Shown: positions 34,821 through 44,413, counted from the stretch's first letter. The stretch is DNA of 64,000 bases from Chlamydiales bacterium (GCA_024233515.1 JACKPO010000004.1:105649-169648); one strand, 5' to 3'. Notes: generated from the letters alone by a model not told the origin. Numbers and translations are program-made.

Positions 34821-36095
34821 ATGAACTTTGATGCACTGAGTGACCTCCTAGCTTTTTTACAAGAAAGTCCCACAGCATGGCATGCGATACAAGAAATTGG
34901 GAATCGTTTAGCACAGCAGGACTTTAATCCTCTTGAAGAACAAGATAAATGGGACTTAAAACCGGGAAAAGGCTATTTTGTTGAACGGGGAGGGACGATT
35001 TGCGCTTTCCTTTTGCCAAAAGACATGCCAGAAAAAGCAACGATCTTAGCAACCCATACCGACAGCCCTGCGCTCAAACTGAAACCTCACCCTGTCTTTA
35101 TTGATGATCACCTCCCCTTTCTAAGAGTGGAAACGTATGGGAGCCCTATCATTAAAACCTGGATGAATCGTGACCTCGTGGTTGCAGGACGGATTCTTGT
35201 TTTGAGTGGTGATGAAGTCGTCGAGGAACTCGTTTACTTGGAAGATTCACCCGTGATGATTCCTGGTCTCGCGATCCATCTTGATCGAGAAACCAATGAA
35301 AACCCCAAGAAAATCGATAAACAACACCACCTCTGTCCCCTTCTTGGAATTGACGCCCACGATCAAAAACCAGAAAAAATCTTCGAAAAGCTTTTGGGAC
35401 GAAAAAATGCTTCGATCTTAGGGGCCGATCTTTATCTTGTTCCTGCCGAATCTCCTCGTATTCTTGGAATGGATTCTGATTTTATCGGTTCCTACCGGAT
35501 TGACAACCTGGGGAGTGCTCACGCTGCTCTCCTTGCCATTCTCGCGACCGAAAAGCATCCGAAACAAGCTATTCAGATGGCCATTTTTTGGAATCACGAA
35601 GAAATTGGATCGGGAAGTGAGGAGGGAGCTAGCTCTCCTTTCTTGGTCGAGATGCTCAAACGGATCTCTCTAAGCTACAAAATGGGAGAGGAAGATTTCC
35701 TTCGGATGAAATGTCGTTCTCAGGTGGTTTCGATCGATATGGCTCACGCCTACCACCCTGGGTACAAACAAAAGTATGACAAAGACAATGCGCCCACCGT
35801 TGGAAAAGGGGTCGTGATCAAGTATAATGCAAATCAAAAGTATGCCACAAACGGGCTAACCGCTGCAAAAATGGTGCAGATCTGCAAAGAGAATAAAATC
35901 CCCTACCAGTCCTTTGCTTCTGAGTCAAATATGGTCTGTGGAAGTACAGTGGGAGCCATTACTGCTGCAAAAACAGGAATCCAAACGGTCGATATTGGGC
36001 TCGCCCAATTTTCGATGCATGCTGCACGTGAGATGATGGCCGTCAATGATCATCTCGATCTTTGCAAACTTCTAAAATCAATCCTTGAGAGATGA
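34821..36095 (+). CDS. apeB: M18 family aminopeptidase
   Basis: The 424-aa enzyme has all M18 metallopeptidase ligands in context: THTDSPALKLKP, RIDNLGSAHA, FWNHEEIGSGSEEGASS, SIDMAHAYHPGY, and a C-terminal FSMHAAREMM. M18 enzymes remove acidic or other N-terminal residues from peptides using two zinc ions in large oligomers. In this intracellular lifestyle it probably finishes digestion of imported or cytosolic peptides. The length is normal for the family. Confidence 0.93.
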   Translation: MNFDALSDLLAFLQESPTAWHAIQEIGNRLAQQDFNPLEEQDKWDLKPGKGYFVERGGTICAFLLPKDMPEKATILATHTDSPALKLKPHPVFIDDHLPFLRVETYGSPIIKTWMNRDLVVAGRILVLSGDEVVEELVYLEDSPVMIPGLAIHLDRETNENPKKIDKQHHLCPLLGIDAHDQKPEKIFEKLLGRKNASILGADLYLVPAESPRILGMDSDFIGSYRIDNLGSAHAALLAILATEKHPKQAIQMAIFWNHEEIGSGSEEGASSPFLVEMLKRISLSYKMGEEDFLRMKCRSQVVSIDMAHAYHPGYKQKYDKDNAPTVGKGVVIKYNANQKYATNGLTAAKMVQICKENKIPYQSFASESNMVCGSTVGAITAAKTGIQTVDIGLAQFSMHAAREMMAVNDHLDLCKLLKSILER

Positions 36096-36119
36096 AAGCG
36101 CCTCTGCTAAACTATTGTC

Positions 36120-36878
36120 ATGGATAAAGACCACCAACATTTTGAAGGGAAAGAGGCGACAGAACATCTGAAAGCGGCGCGACTTAAAGGGGCAAAGGCA
36201 ACCGCTGAGATTCATGGAACAGAGATGCCTGGCTATCTTTCTGCTGGCGCCGATAGTCTAAAAGAAACAGCGATTCTTCTGACAGGGATGTGGCTCCTTC
36301 TGATCCATTTTGGCCTTGCTGAATCAAAAACGCTTTGGATCCTCGGACTTTTTTCCCTTGGATGGCTTTTTTGGAAGGTGGGACGGAGTTCCCTCCTTGG
36401 ATGGGCAAGACTCGAACGACTTCACCGCCTCATTCAGCAAGAACAGTGGGAAATTGAACACCATCGCGCTCAAGAAAAAGAAGAGCTCACGGCAATGTAT
36501 GCACAAAAAGGGCTTTCGGGGAAGCTTCTCGAGCAAGTTGTTGAAGTCCTCATGGCCGATGACAACCGCCTTCTCCGCGTCATGTTAGAAGAAGAGCTCG
36601 GCCTGACCCTCGAATCCTATGAACACCCCCTCAAGCAAGCGGCTGGAGCTGCAGTGGGAGTCTTGATTGCCTTCGTTGGGATGAGCGTTGGATACTTCCT
36701 CTTCGGCTTTTTAGGGATTGCCCTTCTCCTTGGCCTTCTGTTTGCAGGAGCAACCCTCCTTGCAAGTCATAAGGAAGGGAATGAGTTAATGAAGTCCCTT
36801 GTATGGAGTCTTGCTGTTGCTGTCCTTGCCACAACAAGCCTTTATCTCGTTGCAAGGTGGATCTCTCATGTCCTCTAA
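36120..36878 (+). CDS. VIT1/CCC1-like membrane protein
   Basis: The 252-aa protein has the layout of the VIT1/CCC1 iron/manganese transporter family: two N-terminal helices (about 50-85), a charged cytosolic segment with the family-like sequence ELTAMYAQKGLSGKLLEQVVEVLMADD, and three C-terminal helices. The GD motif and metal-binding glutamates of eukaryotic VIT1 are not all seen, so transport is inferred. Its end overlaps the P-type ATPase start by 11 bp, and homologues flank serS in Chlamydia, pointing to joint work in metal homeostasis. Confidence 0.72.
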   Translation: MDKDHQHFEGKEATEHLKAARLKGAKATAEIHGTEMPGYLSAGADSLKETAILLTGMWLLLIHFGLAESKTLWILGLFSLGWLFWKVGRSSLLGWARLERLHRLIQQEQWEIEHHRAQEKEELTAMYAQKGLSGKLLEQVVEVLMADDNRLLRVMLEEELGLTLESYEHPLKQAAGAAVGVLIAFVGMSVGYFLFGFLGIALLLGLLFAGATLLASHKEGNELMKSLVWSLAVAVLATTSLYLVARWISHVL

Positions 36879-38805
36879 CTCTCCTTATATTTTCGATGAG
36901 TTTTTCACCTCTGGAATGGAAGAAAGTATCAGCCCCTTTCTAGAGAAGGGATCGCGCAAATGGTCACGCAACCTCAGTTTGAAAAGCTCACTCGCTGCCG
37001 GCTTCTTCCTCTTAAGTGCCTATATCACTTCTCACTTCATGATCGACCTCTCTTACTTCTTTCTCCTCCTTGTCTACTTTCTAGCTGGAACCCCTGCTCT
37101 CCTTCGCACCTTCGAAGATATCAAAAACTTAGAGATCAACATCGATGTCTTGATGACAATGGCAGCCTTTCTTTCGTTTGTCATAGGAAGTCAAATGGAA
37201 GGAGGACTCCTTCTGGTTCTCTTTGCCTTCTCAGGGGCCATGGAAGAATCGGTCTCTAAAAAAGCGAAAGGCGCCTTGATCAACCTCCACCATCTTTCGC
37301 CAACAGTGGGGATGGTGGTCGAAGAGGATGGCTCCCTCTTTCAAAAATCGGTCCGAGAAATAGAGGTGGGGACTCATCTTTTAGTGCGCGCAGGAGAGGT
37401 TGTTCCTTTAGACGGAAAAGTGATGGATGGGAGTTCCTTTGTGAACCTTGTCCACCTCACCGGGGAAAGTGTTCCCGTTTCCAAAACTCCGGGAGAAGAG
37501 GTTCAGGCGGGAAGTCGAAACTTAGATGGAACTCTTACGATTGAAGTCACCAAAACAAGCGCTGAATCAACCCTTTCCAAAATCATTAAGCTGATCAATG
37601 AAGCGCAAGAGATGAAACCCAAGTTGCAGCGGTTTCTCGATAAATTTAGTCGCCGGTACGCGATTTCTATCATCTCCCTCTTCTTTCTTTTTGCACTAAC
37701 CCTCCCCTGGATTTTTTCGATTCCCTATTTTGGCATCGAAGGATCAATTTATCGCGCTTTGACCTTTTTAATCGCTGCTTCTCCCTGCGCCCTCATCATC
37801 GCCACCCCCACAGCGTATTTGAGCGCAATCAATGCGTGCGCACGTAAGGGAATCCTCTTGAAAGGGGGCGTTACCCTAGATGCTTTTGCCGATTGCAAAG
37901 CAGTCGCGTTTGACAAAACGGGAACTCTCACAACGGGTCAACTCACCTGCATTGGCATAGAGCCCATCGGAACCCCGGACTACACCATCGAAGAGGCGCT
38001 GAGTATCGCTTCCGCCTTAGAGCGCAATGTGACCCATCCAATGGCTGTAGCGATCTGCAGATTTGCCGATCAGAAAAAAATTTCCCCCGCCCCTATCACA
38101 GCTTTCCAATCGGTCCCTGGATTTGGGCTTAAAGGACAGGTGACTCTTCAAGGAAAAACCATTGACGTTAAAATTGGAAACGAGCCCTTTATCTCTCCCA
38201 ATACACCTCTCGATAAAAAAGGATCGATGATCTCTTTTCTAAAAGTTGGCACCTCTCTTTTTGACTTCCGCTTCGAAGATACCCTTCGTCCCCACGTGAA
38301 AGAGGTCCTTGCCTCTTTAAAAGAGAGAGGAGTTGAAGTGGCCATGCTCACCGGTGACCATGAAGAGAGTGCAAAGGTCGTTGCAAAAGAACTTGCCATC
38401 GATACCACCTACGCAGATCTTCGTCCTGAAAATAAGCTCGAGATCATCGCAAAACTTTCTGCTGAAAAACACCTTGCAATGGTGGGCGATGGGATCAATG
38501 ATGCCCCTGCTCTCACTCGCGCAAGTGTCGGGATCTCGATGGGTGAAATTGGTTCCGCTACCGCAATCGATGCCTCCGATATCGTCCTCCTACAAGATGA
38601 TCTTACCCTCATCTCATGGCTCCATAAAAAAGCCAAAAAAACAATGGTCATTGTCAGAGAGAACTTGACCCTTGCCCTCAGTGTGATTGTCCTCGCTACA
38701 ACCCCCGCCCTTCTTGGGGTAATCCCCCTTTGGCTTGCGGTTATCCTTCACGAAGGAGGAACCGTTCTCGTCGGCCTCAATAGCCTCCGCCTCCTCCGAA
38801 AATAA
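36868..38805 (+). CDS. P1B-type (P1B-4-like) metal-transporting ATPase
   Basis: From ATG 36868 (AAGGTGG upstream) the protein is 645 aa. It has the TGES actuator motif, transmembrane metal motif SPC in AASPCALIIATPTA, phosphorylation motif DKTGTLT, GDGINDAPAL, and a final-helix HEGGTVLVGLNSLRLL. The pair SPC plus HEGGT marks subgroup P1B-4 (Co/Fe/Zn exporters) rather than CPC-type copper or zinc pumps. No N-terminal heavy-metal-binding domain is present. The frame upstream to 36799 lies inside the previous gene and is not used. Paired with the CCC1-like gene it suggests iron or cobalt export. Confidence 0.9.
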   Translation: MSSNSPYIFDEFFTSGMEESISPFLEKGSRKWSRNLSLKSSLAAGFFLLSAYITSHFMIDLSYFFLLLVYFLAGTPALLRTFEDIKNLEINIDVLMTMAAFLSFVIGSQMEGGLLLVLFAFSGAMEESVSKKAKGALINLHHLSPTVGMVVEEDGSLFQKSVREIEVGTHLLVRAGEVVPLDGKVMDGSSFVNLVHLTGESVPVSKTPGEEVQAGSRNLDGTLTIEVTKTSAESTLSKIIKLINEAQEMKPKLQRFLDKFSRRYAISIISLFFLFALTLPWIFSIPYFGIEGSIYRALTFLIAASPCALIIATPTAYLSAINACARKGILLKGGVTLDAFADCKAVAFDKTGTLTTGQLTCIGIEPIGTPDYTIEEALSIASALERNVTHPMAVAICRFADQKKISPAPITAFQSVPGFGLKGQVTLQGKTIDVKIGNEPFISPNTPLDKKGSMISFLKVGTSLFDFRFEDTLRPHVKEVLASLKERGVEVAMLTGDHEESAKVVAKELAIDTTYADLRPENKLEIIAKLSAEKHLAMVGDGINDAPALTRASVGISMGEIGSATAIDASDIVLLQDDLTLISWLHKKAKKTMVIVRENLTLALSVIVLATTPALLGVIPLWLAVILHEGGTVLVGLNSLRLLRK

Positions 38806-38902
38806 TATTTTTACATTTTTCTAAAATTTCGTAGGAACTACGATTAAAAAAATTAAGATTTGTGCTATTATCCTTCCATAAAGACCTAATTGAAGGGGAA
38901 AA

Positions 38903-39724
38903 TTGGAAAAAGCACTCGAAATATTCTTTGAGCTACTCGTCGATTTTCAAAAGAATAAAGACGAAATTCAAAAACTTATGCTTAAACATTCCAGTCCTTT
39001 GATTTTCATTTCTGGAGTCTTCGGCAACTACACAGGAGCCCACGAAATTTTTCAAATGCTCCGCTTTCAACACCAAATTCTTCCATTCCAAAGTATCAAA
39101 GTCTTAAAAATAAGCTCCTATAAAAATGTCCAACAATTCAACTGCCTCTTCGAAATGGTCCACAAAGCGAAGTTAAGAAAAGAACTCGGATCATTTGAGT
39201 TTTTGAACATCAAATCTTTCAATTACGAGTTAATCGACCTTTTTATTAACACTCCCCCAAATAGAAAACTGGTTGTGATTCATGTGGAAATTACTTTTGT
39301 CACTCAAAATGATGAGATCACATTCGTAAATGTGAACACCGATCCCCTCGAGGTGATCCGGCAGATCGAACCTCAAAAAATCCATGAAGAAATACCGATC
39401 ATCGATCCATCTGCCCATAAGATTATCTTAACCCTCCAAGAATATCTTCTTATCCCACTTACTCCAATGGAAATTCAGTGCTTAGCTTTTGCTCTCTGCG
39501 GTTTTTCCTCCAAACAAATTGGATCTCACCTACACCTATCTCACCGAACCATCGAGACCTATTTACAGAATGCTTATTTCAAGCTTGGTTCCAAAGGGAA
39601 AGGGGAGTGCTTAGAGATGATGTACGAAAATAACCTGATCCATGATTTCCAAAAACTCTGCTACCTCCTGATGCAACACCCCGAAGCTGTCTGTAGGAGT
39701 TCTAATTATGCATACTACGCATGA
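38903..39724 (+). CDS. LuxR-type HTH protein with NTF2/SnoaL-like N-terminal region (copy 1)
   Basis: The 273-aa protein starts at TTG 38903 behind GAAGGGG. Residues about 205-260 form a LuxR/GerE-type helix-turn-helix (LTPMEIQCLAFALCGFSSKQIGSHLHLSHRTIETYL-type order). The N-terminal 190 residues appear to be a SnoaL/NTF2-like sensory fold (FGNYTGAHEIFQML). It overlaps the next gene, a related protein, by 17 bp. This looks like a pair of transcription factors; ligands and targets are unknown. I know of no named chlamydial regulator with this form. Confidence 0.75.
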   Translation: MEKALEIFFELLVDFQKNKDEIQKLMLKHSSPLIFISGVFGNYTGAHEIFQMLRFQHQILPFQSIKVLKISSYKNVQQFNCLFEMVHKAKLRKELGSFEFLNIKSFNYELIDLFINTPPNRKLVVIHVEITFVTQNDEITFVNVNTDPLEVIRQIEPQKIHEEIPIIDPSAHKIILTLQEYLLIPLTPMEIQCLAFALCGFSSKQIGSHLHLSHRTIETYLQNAYFKLGSKGKGECLEMMYENNLIHDFQKLCYLLMQHPEAVCRSSNYAYYA

Positions 39725-40475
39725 AAAAATCGTTTTAGACTTCTTTTTTTCGATTGGAGACCCGGAAAATTTCAATGCCCTTCTTGATCAATCTTTTCAC
39801 CCCTCTGTCGTACAAACCGGATCCTTTGGGAATAAGGTAGGGGTAGATGAAATCAAAGCCTACTTTCAATTTCGAGAAGAGATCTTTAGCACAGCAAGTG
39901 TCAATATTCGTCGCCTCCATAGCTACCTTAATTTTGTCGAGTTCGAGCTCCTTTTTTTTGATCGACATGACCGAGAACTCAGCAAAGAAACAAAAAAAAT
40001 CGCATTAGAATCCAATATTAGTCCCTTTGTAAGCCTCATTGCAATAACCCCTCCCACGGGAAAACAAACTGGGGGAAAAATTTGTGGGACCTTTGTCTTC
40101 CACAAAGAAAAAGTGTCTTATTTCAATTTAACGGGAGAAACAGATCAAATTGTTCGCCAACTCTTCCCTAAGATCGATATTCCGATTGACCCTGTTGAAA
40201 AAATCACCCCCGATGATCTTTATAGGTTTATTCAACAGAGACTTTCTCCCTTGCTTACCCCCATTGAAATCGCCTCTATTGCCTTTTCAATCGGAGGATT
40301 TAATCCCCATCAAAGCTCAATCTATCTCCAACACCATCCTACAACCTTAGAAACCCATTTATTCTCAGCTCTTAGTAAACTGAGCTGCTCCCAGGTCTCT
40401 GAGTGCCATGAAAAGCTATCTCATTTAGGGATTTCCTATTTCTTCCAACAACTTTGCCACCTATACCTAACATGA
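39708..40475 (+). CDS. LuxR-type HTH-like protein, degenerate (copy 2)
   Basis: The 255-aa paralogue has the same plan: a SnoaL-like N-terminus (FHPSVVQTGSFGNKVGVDEIKAYF) and the end LTPIEIASIAFSIGGFNPHQSSIYLQHHPTTLETHLFSALSKL. The HTH keeps LTP.EI and the T.ETHL recognition helix, but the turn residues (K/Q-IG) are replaced by HQSS, so DNA binding may be weaker or lost. The start ATG 39708 lies within the end of copy 1, supporting translational coupling and possibly a heteromeric regulator. Confidence 0.72.
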   Translation: MHTTHEKIVLDFFFSIGDPENFNALLDQSFHPSVVQTGSFGNKVGVDEIKAYFQFREEIFSTASVNIRRLHSYLNFVEFELLFFDRHDRELSKETKKIALESNISPFVSLIAITPPTGKQTGGKICGTFVFHKEKVSYFNLTGETDQIVRQLFPKIDIPIDPVEKITPDDLYRFIQQRLSPLLTPIEIASIAFSIGGFNPHQSSIYLQHHPTTLETHLFSALSKLSCSQVSECHEKLSHLGISYFFQQLCHLYLT

Positions 40476-40545
40476 TTCAAAAATTAGGTAGATCTTACGC
40501 TACCTTTTATTCCCATTAACCGAGATAATGGACGGAAAAGGAGTA

Positions 40546-40704
40546 ATGATGCTTTTAACCCGTTTTCTAATCCTTGCCCTTCTCTTTCAACCTTTTGTTC
40601 TTTCGCATAATAACTTTCAGATGAAAAAATGGCGCTGCTCCTACTGCCACAAGGAGAACCCAGATACCATCACCACCTGCCAATATTGCGGTAGATCAAG
40701 ATAG
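40546..40704 (+). CDS. Small exported peptide with RanBP2-type zinc finger
   Basis: This 52-aa reading frame has a good ribosome binding site (AAAAGGAG) and two adjacent ATGs (40546, 40549). Residues 1-20 are a signal-peptide-like hydrophobic segment (MMLLTRFLILALLFQPFVLS). The rest, residues 26-52, is KKWRCSYC...N......CQYCGRSR: W29, C31, C34, N38, C45, C48 fit the RanBP2/NZF pattern W-x-C-x2-C-x3-N-x6-C-x2-C exactly. In eukaryotes such fingers bind ubiquitin, RNA or Ran. The TF dipeptide of ubiquitin-binding NZFs is not present, so the partner is unclear. It lies between the LuxR pair and the GDH gene. Confidence 0.65.
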   Translation: MMLLTRFLILALLFQPFVLSHNNFQMKKWRCSYCHKENPDTITTCQYCGRSR

Positions 40705-40810
40705 CCTCTCCCCCCCTTTCAAAAAAATTCACAAATCGGTAGGGTAAGCATTAGGGGGAAGGGTCTTTTTACCCTTCGCGATCTTATGTGATTATGACTG
40801 AAGGGATGGA

Positions 40811-43800
40811 ATGAAGAGACCCGATAAAGGGGACAAGATCTCAAAAGAAAAAGCCGTACAATTCGAAAGTAAACAGTTCGAAGAGTATTATGTTTGGCTT
40901 CAAGAACATATGCCCGATGGCTTTTTCGAAGAGATTGAGCCTGATCAATATATGCTCATTGCCCATTATCTAATGGGGTTCTCTCTTTTGGATTACTATT
41001 GCCAAATCCAGCTCAAAAATGAAGCGTATGTCTTAGTTCTTGATTCTCCCGATGTCGACATGAAAATCCTTAAGCACTTCAACCTCTATGGGATTAAAAA
41101 TTATCATACCTTTATTTCTGATAAGCCTCCCCCTTTTCCAGGCGTGAAACAACGTCTGATCATCGCCCGGGTTCTATTCACCTCTTTTGAGGAAGGGAGG
41201 GGGACAAAAGCTGAAGATCTATTGACAAAAGATAAAACGGCAAAGATTTATGAAGAGCTTATTAAACTCGACCCTGAAATTTCCCGCGAAGATTTTGATG
41301 CCTTGCTAACGAAAATGGATCCTCTTTTTATCCGCTCCCTTTCAGAAGAACGGCTGGTCCTTGCCCTTCACATGTTTTTCCGCGCCCGAACCCGTGATTA
41401 TTGTCAGTATGAGGTGCGCTACAATGAGGAGTGGAAGAAAGAAAAACAGAAAGATACCCCCTCGATGCAAATCGTATTAGCTTGGCGGAATACCCCGAAA
41501 CATAAGTTTCTATTCCGCTTAGCTAAGATGATTTATCGTCACAAACTCAAGATTATGCGGGTTACAGCGTCGTACGTCGATCCGTATAATAAAAACAGTA
41601 TATTAATCATGTCCTTAGGACTCCATGGAATTAAGGGGAAAGCTGCATGGGAAGAAGCCGACATCCACGATTTTCTGCAAGAAATGGTCACTCTAAAGTA
41701 CTTTCCGGAGGGAGACGAAGTCGAAAAAGTCTTCGTCGAACCGGGGCTACTTCGGGGGAACACCGGAAATCTTTTAAGAAGTGTGGCCAGCTTCGTTCAT
41801 CAAACACTCGTGCACGCCGACCTCAACCTCTATACGCTGAGCAATGTGATCGAAGGGCTTTGTCGCCATCCGGAGCTGACAGTACAGATCTGTAAAGCCT
41901 TCGAACTGAAGTTCCACCCTGAAAATCAGAGCCTAGAAAGCTATCAAAGAGAGAAAGAGAAATTCCTGATGCTCGTCGATCATCTTGACACAGGGAATGA
42001 GCTCAATGACACCAGGCGTAAAAACATCCTTAAGCAAGCGATGTATTTCGTCGAGTATACCTTGAAAACCAACTTCTACCGAAATAACAAATCCGCCCTC
42101 AGCTTCCGATTAGATCCTATCTACCTCAACTATGTCCCCTATCACCGCCACGAAAAATTCCCTGAACTCCCCTACGGAATCTTTTTTATTCAAGGGATGC
42201 ATTTCATTGGGTTCCATATACGCTTCAAAGATCTTTCAAGGGGAGGACTCCGTACCGTCTTCCCACAGCGTTATGAGCAAATGGTTTCAGAACGAAACAA
42301 CGTCTTCTTAGAGTGTTATAACCTGGCCTACACCCAGCAGAAAAAGAATAAAGATATCCCCGAGGGAGGTTCAAAAGGGGTCATTTTCCTGGAGCCCTAT
42401 GAGCAGCTCCTCACCGAAGCGCAAATCTATCGGAAAGAGCTCATGGGCGCTGGGCTCAAAGAACATGAGATTGAAGAGACGATTGCGATTTTCAAAAAGC
42501 AGCAAAAAATCGAATATCTCTATCAAACCCAACGAGCTTATATCCATAGCCTGATTACCCTCATCAACTGTCATGATGATGGCACACTGAAGGCAAAAGA
42601 TATTGTCGACTACTTCTCCAAACCTGAGTATATCTACCTTGGTCCCGATGAGAATATGCATAACGTCATGATCGAATGGATTGCAGAGTGTAGTAAACGG
42701 GTTGGTTATAAACCCGGCGTCGCGTTCATCTCCAGTAAACCCTCCGTTGGAATTAACCATAAAGAATATGGTGTGACCTCACTGGGGGTCAACGTCTGCA
42801 TGGAAGAGGTTCTTCACTACATGGGAATCGATCCGAAGAAAGACCCCTTCACCGTGAAAATCTCAGGAGGACCTGATGGGGACGTCGCTGGAAATGAAAT
42901 CTTCAACCTCTATAAACACTACCCGATGACCGCTAAACTCTTAGCCATTACCGATGTTTCTGGAACAATCTATGATCCCAAAGGACTTGATCTCTCCATC
43001 TTGACCGACCTCTTCAAAGAGGTGAAACCAATCGCTGCCTATCCTCCGAAAAAGCTAAACGATGGGGGCTTTCTCCTCGACTTGCAAACGAAAAAAGAAC
43101 AAAGCGCCTTCGCCCAAAAAACCCTCTGCTGGAGAAAAGAAAAAGGGAAACTCGTTGAAAAGTGGCTCTCTGGAAGTGACATGAACCACCTCTTCCGCCA
43201 TAACCTTCATCAAGTCCAAACCGACATCTTTATTCCTGCAGGAGGAAGACCCCGTACCCTCAATAGCGAAAATTACCAAGACTTTCTCCTGAAAGGGAAA
43301 CCGACCTCAAGAGCCATTGTAGAGGGAGCTAACCTCTACCTAACTCAAGAAGCCCGCCGAGAACTTGAGAAACTCGGGGTGATCATTATTAAGGACAGCT
43401 CCGCTAATAAGGGAGGTGTCATCTGCTCTTCCATGGAGATCCTTGCAGGACTCACCCTCTCAGAAGAAGAGTTCCTCCAAGAAAAAAAAGCGCTCATGCC
43501 ACAAATCCTTGCCATCATCGAAGAAAAAGCCCGTGATGAAGCTCAGCTCCTCCTCAAATCACGTGACGAAACGGGAGAATTCCTCACCGATCTTTCCGAT
43601 ACAATCTCCGAAAAGATCAATACCTATACCTATGAACTCCTAAGCTACCTGGAATCTCTTCCTCTCGCTTCACACCCCGACGATCCCCTCGTCCGCGCTC
43701 TCCTGAATTTCTGCCCTCCCCTCCTCGCTCAGAAATACCGCGACCGGATTATTGGCAACATCCCTGCCATCCATAAAAAGGCTATTATCGCCTGCTTCCT

Positions 43801-43936
43801 CGCCTCCCGCCTGATCTACCGCCGCGGGCTCAAATGGTCCCCCTCCATTGTGGACGTCCTCCCCCTCATCGCCTCCGATCCCCAGCTTACCGTCCACTCC
43901 CTCAAGACGCACAACATACAACCAATCGATAAATAA
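40811..43936 (+). CDS. gdhB: NAD-specific glutamate dehydrogenase, large (115 kDa-type) form
   Basis: The 1041-aa enzyme interconverts glutamate and 2-oxoglutarate plus ammonia. The catalytic part (about 470-900) carries KDLSRGGLRTVFPQR, PEGGSKGVIFLEP, TVKISGGPDGDVAGNEI, IFIPAGGRPRTL and NKGGVICSSMEILAGL. The N-terminal 450 residues are the extra domain typical of the large GDHs, and the size is that of the 115-kDa (yeast GDH2-like) subgroup. It has its own ATG with GAAGGGATGGA upstream. Large GDHs are known from Parachlamydiaceae, consistent with amino acid use as a carbon source. Confidence 0.93.
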   Translation: MKRPDKGDKISKEKAVQFESKQFEEYYVWLQEHMPDGFFEEIEPDQYMLIAHYLMGFSLLDYYCQIQLKNEAYVLVLDSPDVDMKILKHFNLYGIKNYHTFISDKPPPFPGVKQRLIIARVLFTSFEEGRGTKAEDLLTKDKTAKIYEELIKLDPEISREDFDALLTKMDPLFIRSLSEERLVLALHMFFRARTRDYCQYEVRYNEEWKKEKQKDTPSMQIVLAWRNTPKHKFLFRLAKMIYRHKLKIMRVTASYVDPYNKNSILIMSLGLHGIKGKAAWEEADIHDFLQEMVTLKYFPEGDEVEKVFVEPGLLRGNTGNLLRSVASFVHQTLVHADLNLYTLSNVIEGLCRHPELTVQICKAFELKFHPENQSLESYQREKEKFLMLVDHLDTGNELNDTRRKNILKQAMYFVEYTLKTNFYRNNKSALSFRLDPIYLNYVPYHRHEKFPELPYGIFFIQGMHFIGFHIRFKDLSRGGLRTVFPQRYEQMVSERNNVFLECYNLAYTQQKKNKDIPEGGSKGVIFLEPYEQLLTEAQIYRKELMGAGLKEHEIEETIAIFKKQQKIEYLYQTQRAYIHSLITLINCHDDGTLKAKDIVDYFSKPEYIYLGPDENMHNVMIEWIAECSKRVGYKPGVAFISSKPSVGINHKEYGVTSLGVNVCMEEVLHYMGIDPKKDPFTVKISGGPDGDVAGNEIFNLYKHYPMTAKLLAITDVSGTIYDPKGLDLSILTDLFKEVKPIAAYPPKKLNDGGFLLDLQTKKEQSAFAQKTLCWRKEKGKLVEKWLSGSDMNHLFRHNLHQVQTDIFIPAGGRPRTLNSENYQDFLLKGKPTSRAIVEGANLYLTQEARRELEKLGVIIIKDSSANKGGVICSSMEILAGLTLSEEEFLQEKKALMPQILAIIEEKARDEAQLLLKSRDETGEFLTDLSDTISEKINTYTYELLSYLESLPLASHPDDPLVRALLNFCPPLLAQKYRDRIIGNIPAIHKKAIIACFLASRLIYRRGLKWSPSIVDVLPLIASDPQLTVHSLKTHNIQPIDK

Positions 43937-44059
43937 CATATTGATTATAAATGTCTTATAGTTTTTTTCATATGTTATTATAATATAAAAAAATGTCTAT
44001 TATTATAAATTAACACAAATAATGTTATAATATATAAGATATTATAAAAGGGGTAGATC

Positions 44060-44413
44060 ATGAATACAACACAACCAAGCGCTATTCAATCTTTTTTTCA
44101 TTTTTTCGGGATACGTACCGAAGCAGATGTCCGAAGTGATACTCTTAGGATTAATAGTGACTATGAGCAGCGTGTAAACGCTGCATATGCAGGTGGGATA
44201 CATCCCATGGCAGCCGGGCTGGTGGCAACGAGAACAGTGGACCCCTCTACTTGGACGAACGCTACAAATTTAGTAGGATCGATTTTTCCGGCAATTTTGG
44301 CTATCGGATCGATCGTCGGGGGAATCATTGCCTCAGTGATGACAATGAATCCGGCTCCAGCGATTTTTGGGGTTTTATTTGCCCTTTACCTGTTCCATTC
44401 CCATTACGGGTAA
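44060..44413 (+). CDS. Small membrane protein, candidate inclusion membrane (Inc) protein
   Basis: The 117-aa product has a hydrophilic N-terminal 60 residues and then two long hydrophobic lobes, about residues 68-90 (NLVGSIFPAILAIGSIVGGIIA) and 93-113 (TMNPAPAIFGVLFALYLF). A closely spaced pair of hydrophobic segments is the typical feature of chlamydial Inc proteins. It sits behind a very AT-rich 120-bp promoter region (43937-44059) with ribosome binding site AAAAGGGG. No homologue is recognised; Inc status is inferred from topology only. Confidence 0.6.
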   Translation: MNTTQPSAIQSFFHFFGIRTEADVRSDTLRINSDYEQRVNAAYAGGIHPMAAGLVATRTVDPSTWTNATNLVGSIFPAILAIGSIVGGIIASVMTMNPAPAIFGVLFALYLFHSHYG

